Part shown: positions 15,776 to 24,600 of the stretch, one piece after another | Position numbering within the stretch: the first letter of the stretch is position 1 | Layout of the letters: the number at the start of each line of letters is the position of its first letter | Origin: CAZNNH01 sp964574335 | Lineage (GTDB): Bacteria; Acidobacteriota; Vicinamibacteria; Fen-336 | NCBI GenBank assembly: GCA_964574335.1 | Contig: CAZNNH010000060.1 | Location: 1 to 32,289, forward strand | Direction: 5' to 3' | DNA: 32,289 nt | Notes under the pieces: model-generated | Told to the model about the DNA's origin: nothing | What the model saw: the letters and a program-made list of their open reading frames with translations, nothing else | Database searches by the model: none | Translations under genes and position numbers: made by a program

Positions 15776-16951
15776 ATGACAGCGCTCGGGCTGGTCTGTG
15801 GGTTGTGCGGGAACCTGGTCGCTGGGAGCCGTGGCGAGGATGATGCCAAGGGCGCGGCTTTCCGCTTCTGCCACGAGTTCACAGACGTCGACGAGCTCCG
15901 AAAGGCACAACTCGAGGAGCTTCGAGCGCTTGGCGAGCCGGCCCGCCGTGCTCTTCTCGAGCTGGCCGGTCAGAAGAGCAGCCTGGCGCGGGAGTGCGCC
16001 TGGGCGGCGCTGGCCAGAGACTTCAGAGACCCTCGGGTGCTGCCCATTCTCCGGCGCGCTCTCGTCGATCGTGACGAGAGCGCCGAGGACAGGGGCGATG
16101 CTGCCGTGCTGCTTGGGGCCATGAACGACGCGAGTGCGTTCGAGATGATTGTGGGCCTCCTCGACGAGGAGGCAACGTGGTCCGACGCCGTCCACGCCCT
16201 GGGCGAGCTGAAGGGCGAGCGTGCTCAGCGCACCGTTCGGCAGCTCATGCTCGAGAGCCTGGCGAAGGGGACGGAGGAGAAGCCCTACCGACGTGGCGCC
16301 TTGCTCGGGGCAATCGGGCATCAGCGCAACGACGAGATGATTCCCCTGGTACTTGCCGATCTCGAGCGATCCGAGCGAACCGACCACTCGCGATACTTCG
16401 CATGCCGGACACTGGCTGAGATCGGCACACGCGCCAGCCTCTCGACGATGTTGGAGATCTTCGACGGGATTCAGAACCGCTACACTCGAGATGAGATCGC
16501 CCGGTTTGCCATCGAGAAGCTGACAGAGCTCAAGGCGAAGGCAAGTGACGCGGGGACGCTCGCCTTCTGCGAGGAGACCATCGAACGGCTGACGCCCTGT
16601 CTCTTGTGGGGCCAGTGGCTCAGGCCCAACCACATCCGCCGCATCCCTCAAAGAGCCGTGCATCGTTGGCGGAGCCGGGTAAGGGAGAGCCGCGGCAGGA
16701 TACGAAATCGGCCACTTGGCTCACCCAGGCGGACACCAGGTGACGAAAACGGCCATCTGGAGACGGCCGCCGAGTGGGCCACGCGTCGGCTCCACGGCTG
16801 CCAGACCTTTGGCCCGCACCCCCCGGGGCCCTCTCCGGCCGGGCCATGGCGCGCTGGGCCACCAGGCTGGCGCGTTCCGCCAGTGACTGGGCCCCCCGGA
16901 CGGCCGAAGATAGCCGAGATCGCGGCGGATCGGTCTCGGAGGTTCTCGTGA
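15776..16951 (+). CDS. HEAT-repeat protein, C-terminus probably not native
   Basis: From ATG 15776 the product starts with a short hydrophobic segment (MTALGLVCGLCGNLVAG), a possible signal peptide. Residues about 30-280 consist of helical HEAT/PBS-lyase-like repeats, for example SLARECAWAALARDFRDPRVLPIL and AEDRGDAAVLLGAMNDASAF. Such repeats bind proteins. After about base 16620 the sequence turns to low-complexity Arg/Pro/Gly with no repeat pattern, so the native end was probably lost there. Bases 16680-16945 look like degraded intergenic or insertion-sequence DNA. An in-frame GTG at 15746 is an alternative start. The ORF runs into the start of the aldo/keto reductase remnant. Confidence 0.65.
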   Translation: MTALGLVCGLCGNLVAGSRGEDDAKGAAFRFCHEFTDVDELRKAQLEELRALGEPARRALLELAGQKSSLARECAWAALARDFRDPRVLPILRRALVDRDESAEDRGDAAVLLGAMNDASAFEMIVGLLDEEATWSDAVHALGELKGERAQRTVRQLMLESLAKGTEEKPYRRGALLGAIGHQRNDEMIPLVLADLERSERTDHSRYFACRTLAEIGTRASLSTMLEIFDGIQNRYTRDEIARFAIEKLTELKAKASDAGTLAFCEETIERLTPCLLWGQWLRPNHIRRIPQRAVHRWRSRVRESRGRIRNRPLGSPRRTPGDENGHLETAAEWATRRLHGCQTFGPHPPGPSPAGPWRAGPPGWRVPPVTGPPGRPKIAEIAADRSRRFS

Positions 16952-17587
16952 GTGATCCGCTCGATCGCGGGACGTTCCTCAAGGGCAGCCCGGCTGCCTC
17001 CACGTTGCTGGTTCCGGCTTCCTCGCCGGGCGCCGTCTCCGACTCCCCGGCCTCGGCGACCGAGCCGTCGAAGCCGTCCCTGCCCAAGAGGCCCCTCGGG
17101 AAGACCGGAGAGCAGGTCACCATCTACGGCCTGGGCGGGTTGTTCACCGCGTCGATGCCCGACCGCCACGATCAGGCGGTCGAGATGGCCAACAGTGCCA
17201 TCGACCTCGGCATCAACCACATCGACACCCCGGCCTGGTACGGTGCCGGGGCCAGCGAGCTGAACATCGGCACCGTGCTCAAGAAGCGCCGGAACGAGCT
17301 GCTCCTGGCCTCGAAGAGCCACGACTACAGCTACGACGGCACCATGGCGCTCTTCGAGCAGAGCCTGAAGCGCCCGGCAGGCCTTCGAGAAGCTCCGCGG
17401 TGAGGGCAAGATCCGCCACCTCGGCGTGACCGGGCACTCGTCCAAGGTCCTCGCCGCCCGGATCGCGCGCTACCTGGCCGCGGTGGGCGAGGCGACCGAG
17501 GTGCCTCGCTGCTCGCCGAGCCGAGGTCCGCCCTATTGGCGGAGCCAGGTGCTCCGGCTGAAGGCGCTGGAGGCCATCGCTGATTGA
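16948..17587 (+). pseudogene. Aldo/keto reductase remnant fused to IS91 transposase tail
   Basis: GTG 16948, with GGAGG five bases upstream, starts a protein with a degraded Tat-like N-terminus (DRGTFLKGS). An aldo/keto reductase start follows: RPLGKTGEQVTIYGLGG, GINHIDTPAWYG with the conserved Asp and Tyr, and LLLASKSH. At about 17380 the frame changes and the middle of the barrel is missing. The next frame continues as FEKLRGEGKIRHLGVTGHSSKV, which is further along the same fold. At 17456 this passes in frame into the IS91-type tail ARIARYLAAVGEATEVP and stops at 17587. An internal deletion, a frameshift and an insertion-element junction together mark a pseudogene. Confidence 0.8.
17456..17570 (+). 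repeat. 115-bp dispersed repeat, copy 2
   Basis: It is about 96% identical to 9865-9979 and carries the same IS91 transposase tail. It joins the aldo/keto reductase remnant in frame. Confidence 0.9.
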
Positions 17588-17624
17588 GCAGACGGTACCT
17601 GGGAGGGTGGGCGCGGGACGGGAC

Positions 17625-20194
17625 TCAGGACAGCTTCGGTAGCAGGAGCGCGTTGAACAGCAGCCTGTAGGACGCCGGCGTCGAGGCCCGGAACTGCGGG
17701 TTGAAGCCGAACAGCACGAGCTGGCCCTTGCCCTTGCGCAGCCACACCATCACCGGCTGGTTGGCGAGCTGCTCCTCGCCGGCGGCGTAGCCGCTCAGCA
17801 GGATGTCCTTCTCGGGGTACTTGGCGATGACGCGGCGATCGGTGTCGAGGATCGGGATCGAGGTCTGGAACACCGGCTCGGCTCTCGAGAAGACACCGAT
17901 CTCGGCGGGCATCCCGTAGGTCAGGGGGTGGTCCTCGAGTAGCTCGATCCGCAGCAGCGACCCGGGCACGGACAGCCCCGCCTTCTCGAGCCGCTCGGAG
18001 ATGTCGCTCGCCGGCAGCTCGAGCGACAGCTTGGCACCCTCCCCGTCCTTCGCCGACAACCCGTCCAGGAACAGGGCGGTCGACCCCCGCCACGACACGA
18101 CCTCTCCTCCCGCCTCGAGGAAGGCGAGGATCCGCTTGGCGCCTTCGTCGCCGATGGGCTTGGCGTACTCCGGGGGGTAGTCGACGGGCCAGTAGCCGTC
18201 ATCGCGCTTGCGCTTGCCCTCCAACAGCACGTCCTTGCTGGCGTCGGGGAAGACCAGCACGTCGAGCTCCTTGGCCAGGTCGACTCCGCCGATCTCGCCG
18301 GGGTGCAGCACGCGGTAGGGGATGTGGTAGGAGTCGAAGATGTAGCGCGTCCAGCCGGCGTCCATGTCGTGAAACCAGGTCTCGACCAGCCCGATCCGTG
18401 GCGCTCGCACCGGAGACGTGGCCGCGCTCGGCGACTCAGCCATCACGATGGGCGCCGTGACGGTCGCCTTGACCACGGCCTCCAGGGCATCCCGCTGGCC
18501 GGCCTCGATCAGGAAGCTGCCCTTGGGCAGGGGCTGTCCACCCGCCTCAGCGGTCGCCTCGAGCCGGCTCACCTTCAGGCCCTTCTCGAGGGCCAGGAAC
18601 GCGGCCCGGAAGCTCTCGTTGTCGGTGGCGGGGTAGGCGACGCCCCAGGCCTCGTCGGGTAGGGCGGCCGGCTGCGCCGCCCCGCTCCACCCCTCGGGCA
18701 GGGCTTCGACAAGCGGCCCCAGGCTCGGAACCCGGCTGGTGATCTCGAAGCAGCGCAGGCCGTGGTGGAGCGGCAGCGACCAGCTCGTGATGTCGTAGGG
18801 CTCGATGACCTCGCCGCCGGGCATGTAGTGCCGCTCCGGGTACTCCTGGGGCTCCATCACCTCCTTGACGAAGGCGCGGTAGGGTTGGGACAGGGAGACC
18901 GCCACGTCGCCCTGGCGGAAGGCACGCCCCTCGACGGTGGCGTCGGCCGTCAGCCGGGAGACGATCACCCCGTGCTCCTGGAGCAGGCGAACCAGGTGGG
19001 GCAGGGCGCCGCGGTCGTTCTGCTCCTGGGGGAGGACGAAGTAGTACGGGGGGACGGTCTTGCCCTTCAAGACCTCCTTGCGGCACAGGTCGTTGCGGAA
19101 GCGCAGGATCTCCTCCCGGTGAGCGGCCGTTGTCGCCAGGATCGACTGCAGGCTGACCAGCTCGTAGTGGACGATGTCGCCCAGCCGCCACCAGCCGCCG
19201 GGCCAGGGATCGGGCATGTTGACGCCTTTCTTGTACTCGGCCAGCCCCTTGCCNNNNNNNNNNACAGCGAGGTCTCGGTCGAGCCGGGCCAGTAGTTGTC
19301 GAACTCCCAGTGGCTGACGACGCCCTGGAGCCCCGCCGCGCCCATGTCCTTGGAGAGGCCGGCGCCGAAGACGCCCATCCAGTTGTAGAGGCCCTCGTCG
19401 ATCACCTCGGCGATCGGGTCGTGGTTGACGGGGACGAAGTAGCGGGGTCCGGTGCGCCCCATCTGGTGCTTCTCTACCAGCACCTGGGGGAACCACTCGG
19501 TGCTGTACAGGCGCGAGATCACCCGGGTGTCCTCCTGGGTGAGGGTGACGAAGTCGCGGTTGTTGTCGTGCCCGATGTACTTGTGGTAGACGCCGGGCAT
19601 CGACGAGCCCTCGTACTCGGTCCCCTTGTACTTGCGGTAGTGGCTCACGACCATGTCCATGCCATCGGGGTTGTGGTTGGGGACCACCATCAGCACCACC
19701 TGCGAGAGCCGCTCGAGCACGGCCGCGTCGTCGGTGGTGGCCATCTGGTAGGCGAAGAGCGGGAGCGACTGCGACGGGGCGACCTCCGTCGAGTGCATCG
19801 ACAGCGTGGCCATCACGAAGACCCGCCCGGTCCGAACCAGCTCCTCACGCTCGGCATCGGGGATGTCGGGCTCGAGCGCCAGCCGCCGGTTGAGGGCCTT
19901 GAGCTCGTCGAGGCGCGCCAGGTTCTCGGGCGCCGATACAAACGCCACGTACATGGGCTTGCCCATCGGCGTGGCCCCCACCTTCTGGAGGCTGAGGCGA
20001 TCGGAGACCGCCGCCACCTTCTCCAGGTAGGCGATGAGCTGGCCGTAGTCGATCAGCTCCCGGTCGGCTCCCGGCCGGAAGCCGAAGGTCTCCTCCGGCG
20101 TGGGGATGATGGCGGCCGGGCTGGTGGCGGCGCACCACAAGCCGACGAAGAAGGCCGACGCGACGACGGACAGGCGCTTCGCACGGGGTCCCAT
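17625..20194 (-). CDS. Secreted M14-family zinc carboxypeptidase, cut by a scaffold gap
   Basis: ATG 20194 has GGAGG five bases upstream and starts a signal peptide (VVASAFFVGLWCAATSPAA). Residues about 30-310 form the M14 domain. The zinc ligands are H and E in SMHSTEVAPSQ, and PNHNPDGMD is a family motif. After GSTETSL the sequence enters the 10-N gap and resumes in another frame as GKGLAEYKKGVNMPDPWPGG. The C-terminal half (about 480 residues) includes a glutamine-amidotransferase-like part (RIGLVETWFHDMDAGW, then LVFPDAS and FLEAGGEVVSWRG). Related proteins have some 30 residues at the gap, including the catalytic Glu, so real sequence is missing. It probably degrades peptides in the periplasm or outside. 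Confidence 0.85.
19254..19263. other. Assembly gap (10 N) inside the M14 peptidase
   Basis: The reading frames on the two sides differ. The true gap length is therefore not the nominal ten bases. Confidence 0.95.
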
Positions 20195-20320
20195 GGCACC
20201 TCCAGGCAAGAGACGGCGGACTGATTGTATCGGGATCCAGGGCCAGGCTCGACCTGGCGGTGCAAGGTCCAGGGATTCTAGCGGGTCTCTACCAACAACC
20301 CCGGCCTCCGGCGCTCGCGC

Positions 20321-20400
20321 TCAATCGCATCGGAGCGCCTCGGCGGGCTCGATGCCCGCCGCGCGCCGAGCGGCGATGTAGGTGGCCGATGCCGTCACTC
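20321..20400 (-). repeat. 80-bp permease-tail repeat, left copy
   Basis: It is identical to 32210-32289 at 78 of 80 bases, in the same orientation. The two differences (20357 and 20396) are both third-position, synonymous changes. The match ends one base past the stop codon. Confidence 0.95.
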
Positions 20401-20505
20401 CCAGCAGAACCACCGCCGCCGCCCCCAACGTCGCGGGGTCCGTCGGGTGGGTCTCGAAGAGCATGCTGGCCATCACGCTCGAAAGGGCGATCGCGCCCGG
20501 CCCCG
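20321..20505 (-). pseudogene. 3' fragment of a MacB/FtsX-type permease gene
   Basis: The minus strand reads AIALSSVMASMLFETHPTDP, then a membrane helix (LGAAAVVLLGVTASATYIA) and ARRAAGIEPAEALRCD before the stop. This is the C-terminus of an ADOP-type MacB-like ABC permease. Upstream of about 20505 the frame has no permease features, so only the last 60 or so residues remain. The last 80 bases recur almost exactly at the right end of the window. The left limit of the fragment is approximate. Confidence 0.75.
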
Positions 20506-20613
20506 CCGACGGCCCGGGCGGCCTACGAGGGTCGCAGGAACTCCCCGACCCGATCCGTTGGGGAAGAGAAGGCGCTCTTCGTTCCACGGGCGGCGTTCGA
20601 GTAGGATGAGCGT

Positions 20614-21600
20614 GTGACGCGTCCACACGTCTCTCACTACTCGTTTCTGTCGTTCCCGAGCGATCGGCGGGCCTCGGTCGTCTTCCCGGGCGGGGGGAAC
20701 GTGCCGCTACAGGGCGGCCAGATCGCGACGGCCGGGTTTGTCCGCTCGGAGGCCCGCGCACAGCTCTCGCAGCGAGCCCGCGACGGGCTTTGGCGATCGG
20801 GAGACTCCCTGCCTTTCCGGGACTATCCAGACTCGGTCCTCGTCGACATCCAGCAAGCTCAAGGAGAATGGCGGGAGGGGGCGCAGGCCGTGTTCGGCTG
20901 TCGAAACGTGCTGAACGAATGGGGCTATCAGGCCAGAATCAACGGACGCTGGTGGAGACGCTGCGGTGACGCGCCGACGCCCTTGGACTGGCCAGTGCTG
21001 GCTGTGGAGAAGGGACGCCTCGGTATCGTGCCCCTCGAGACTGCCCAACGGGACGCGGCGGACATCGTCACCGGTCTGCCGCTGGTGCGGCAAGGGCTGG
21101 CCTCGAGCCGATCCTTCATCGTTGCCCACTGCTCGGACGTTGCGCACAGCTACGAGGTCCATCCCGAGGGCCTGATCGGTCCGTCCGCGGAGGCTTGGAG
21201 TGAGCTCACCAGCGCCTGGCAGCAGCTCCGCGACGAGGGGCATCCTGCGGAGGAGATCGCGGCGCGCATGGAGGGGCTCGCCGCCCAAAACGGCGCCAGC
21301 CCGAGTCGCAATGCATTGCACTCCGTGCTCGGCCAGAGGGCGGACGGCAGCCTGCTGGCTGTGGCGACGGTCGGTCCCCTCGATGGCATCGCGCGCCTCC
21401 TGGAGCGCGAGTGGCAGGTCCGCGACGCAATCGCCCTCGACAATGGAGGCAGCGTGGGCTGGCTCTACTTCCAGGAACAGGGCGGCCCGGCTCGGCTGCT
21501 GGTTGCAGGGCCCAACCACCGAGCACCAGGCACCTGCTTCCTGACAGTCGAGCTGGGCGGCTTCCCTCAGCCCTTGAGTCATCCCTCCGTCGTCTTCTGA
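20614..21600 (+). CDS. Phosphodiester-glycosidase-like (NAGPA domain) protein
   Basis: The 328-residue product from GTG 20614 has the pattern of the NAGPA/DUF2233 family, which includes phosphodiester glycosidases that remove GlcNAc from phosphodiesters. Visible blocks are WPVLAVEKGRLGIVP (126-140), a DIVTGLPLVRQG segment (150-161), RNALHSVLGQRADGSLL (232-248) and DAIALDNGGSVGW (271-283). The last corresponds to the family's LDGGGS turn, here with Asn for Gly. No signal peptide is visible, unlike most relatives. Its 3' end overlaps the end of the convergent giant gene by 22 bases. Whether it belongs functionally to that module is unknown. Confidence 0.65.
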   Translation: MTRPHVSHYSFLSFPSDRRASVVFPGGGNVPLQGGQIATAGFVRSEARAQLSQRARDGLWRSGDSLPFRDYPDSVLVDIQQAQGEWREGAQAVFGCRNVLNEWGYQARINGRWWRRCGDAPTPLDWPVLAVEKGRLGIVPLETAQRDAADIVTGLPLVRQGLASSRSFIVAHCSDVAHSYEVHPEGLIGPSAEAWSELTSAWQQLRDEGHPAEEIAARMEGLAAQNGASPSRNALHSVLGQRADGSLLAVATVGPLDGIARLLEREWQVRDAIALDNGGSVGWLYFQEQGGPARLLVAGPNHRAPGTCFLTVELGGFPQPLSHPSVVF

Positions 21601-24600
21601 CCTGGCTGGGGCGACTCCTCCTCCTTCTCGTCGTTCAGAGCCGAGCGCAGGATGAAGTCCTCATAGTCGACCTCCATCTCGCAGTCGACCGAGTCGAGGT
21701 CGTTCCCGACTCCCTGCATCATCGCGCGAGGCAGGTCGGTCCCCTCGGGCGGCCGTCCCTTGTAGACCGCGTCGTGGTACTGCACGGCGAACGTGTTGGC
21801 CAACTGGGTGCGCACTTGCAGCTCGAACGGGATCAGCGAGCGGACGTAGTAGTACAGGTCATGGGCGTTCCACCCGTCGAACTGAGTGGCGCCGCCCAGG
21901 ATATCGCCAGCCATCCGAGTGTCCTCCTCTGGCCGGAAGAGAAGGACGTAGTTGCGGATCCGCCACAGTACCTCCTCGGGCCCGCGAAGGCCCAGCCCGG
22001 GTGTGCGGCCTTGTCCGTCGTTTCTGGACCCTCCTTCGTAGAAGAGGAAGGCCCGCTGGTCGCGGCGAAACCGCTTCAGCATCCGATAGAGCCATCGCCA
22101 GGTGTTCCATTTCCCGGCCTTCTTGCGGGGACCCTCCAGCTGCGTGGCGATCTTGCGAAGGGCTTCCGCGATGCGCTGAGGGCCCGCCGCGGATCCCTCG
22201 CCGCTGGCACGTCCTTCGTCCCCACTCCCGCGACCTTCGTCGAGGTGGATGAGAGGCATCACCCCCCGATGCCGCGGCCGACCTTGGCCGTTTCCATCCT
22301 CGGGCAATCGGATGTTGCGGAAGTACCTTTCCTCCTTCTGAAGATTCCTCGCGTGTCGCTGAAGCTCGTTCGAAACCAACCGCAGCTTGTTTCCATCGAG
22401 TTGTCTCGCGATCGTCGTCAGTAGCGCGGCGCTACGACGGTAGAGGTCGCAAAGCCAACCGTCCGCGCAGGGCTTGTCCTTCCCTTTGACCGCGCCGTGC
22501 CAGACGAAGCGTCTGCCCTTTCCCTTCGGCTCATACTCACCCAATCGGCAGGCGCCTTCGGTGGCGAAGCATGGCTTGTCTCCGCACCTGAACGTCATGT
22601 GCTCGACCCACTCCCGTGTATCAAGCGCATTCCGAACTCTGGTGGAGTACTCTGCCATTGCCGGGGTCAACCTTGCGATCGCTCGTACGATCTTCGCCAA
22701 GTCCCGCGATTGACGGCCGATGGCAGCCTGCGCGGCCGCCAGATCCTCGAGGAAGACGCCGAACGGATTGCGCGCATCCCACGTTCCGGCCATCTGGAAG
22801 CGAGAGAGAAGCATCAGCGCGTCGATCACGCCCTCGAACAGGAATGCTCCGAACCAGTGCCAGCCCTGGTCGGCAGAATCCCCTTGTTCCGGGCTGGCGC
22901 TGCCGGGCCGTACCAGCCCCTCCGCTCTCGCGTACCAGCGTGCGTACTCGGCCCGGATGCGGTTCCGATGGAAGGCGTAGTTGCGATACCTCTCCGAAGT
23001 GGGTTTGTCGAGCGCCTGAAACAACACCCCCAAGACCGTCTTGAGCCTGTCGGTGGTGTAGAGATCCCCGCTCCAGTGGCCGGGATTGAGGGACCGCGGG
23101 TCCACCAGCCCGGCGATCTGTAGGGCGTTGTAGTCTCCTTCGAGGACGTTGGTCCGGAGGCAGAGCCAGTGCTGGCGCAAAGCCGGCCGGCTTGCCGGCT
23201 TGCCAGCGCCTGCGTGCGCGAACGCCTCGGCGGTCTCCGTCCCGAGGTCGTACCAGAAGAACGGGTCGCCGCGGTTCCAGGCATGCTCGTAGAGCGCAAA
23301 CTCCTGATTCTTGTAGAGGCAGTTCATCCGCGCGCCGTACAGATCGAACCTGTGTAGGTCCCACTCCACCGCGGCGGCCGGCCGCTGCCGGCGCAGGACA
23401 TTGAGAAGGGTCCGAACGCGCTTGTAGATGCCGCCAACGGTGTACCTGAGGAGGTCCCTCTCCCCCGCCTCCAGCGTCAGCTCCTCCGTACTGACCGTCT
23501 CCACGTACTGCATCGCTTCCTGCCACACGCTCGCGTCCGGTCCGCCAGGCGGTAGGAAGAGCCTCTTGAGGGGTTCCTTCGACCTCTCCTGGAAGATCTC
23601 ACGGTCGGTCGCGCAGAGCAGCCCCCGGAGCCAGTAGAGCTCTCGGTAGGTCCTCCCGTAGGTCCTCTTGAGCCGGGCCCTCTTGTTGTCGCGCCGGAGA
23701 TTCTCGAGCTGGAACAGCAACGACACGGCCTCTTGTGCGAACTCGGAGTGGTTTCTGAACAGGAGCTCCTCAACCTGCTCCCGGGGGATCAGCGCAGTCA
23801 GTTCGCGCCGGAACGCGTAGACCCCATCGTCGAGGAGGCCAACCAGGCCTTCGTCTAGCAGGGTCTTCACGAGGCGCTTACGGGCCCAGCCGACGTTCGT
23901 CACTGAGACGGGAGGGGAGATCAGCCTGAGGTCCGCGAGCCACGTGCGCCGCCCGCGCTTGATCCGCGACTCGAACTCCTCGAGCATGTCCAGCGACTTC
24001 CCGGAGGGACGGCCCGGTACCCTCTCTGCCGCTACGATTGCCGCCTGCACGCTGGTACGCAGGTCCTTCAGGATCTCTCCGAAGCGGCGCGCGCGGCCTT
24101 TCCCGGCCGACGGGAAGGCCTGCCGGCTCTGCTCCGGCGCGGCCACGGCGAGCACGTAGAGCCAGAACGTCAGGTTGCCGCGGTAGTAGCCCTCATATCG
24201 CTCACCGAGCCGCTGCAGGTAACTGCGGTACTCCTTGATGCGTGACGTGTACTGTACGTCGGCATCCATTCGCATCTCGGAGGCGAGCGCCCGGAGTTGG
24301 GCGTCGACGGTGCTGGCGACCCGGATTGCGTCCTGGCGGCGCCGACGCAGATTGTCGACGAACGACAGATCGCTGATCGGGATACGACAGAACTCCATGG
24401 CCGTCAAAGGCATGGGGTCATCATGCCTATTGGCGCGGTAGGAGATCTCGCGCTCGATGAGCCGTCCCATCTCGTAGGCGGCCCATCCAAGCTTGTGCGT
24501 GTCGGTCTCGGTGAACTCCGGTATCTCCTGTGCGAACACGAAAGCCTGCGTGCGTGCGGCGAGTCGATCCAGCAGCAGGTCGGTGATCCTCACGCGTTTG

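Noticed and set aside
16680..16945. Possible insertion-sequence end with similar GGCCACTTGG and GGCCATCTGG stretches
   Set aside because: I could not identify a specific element, terminal repeats or a target duplication. Kept only as a remark on degraded DNA.
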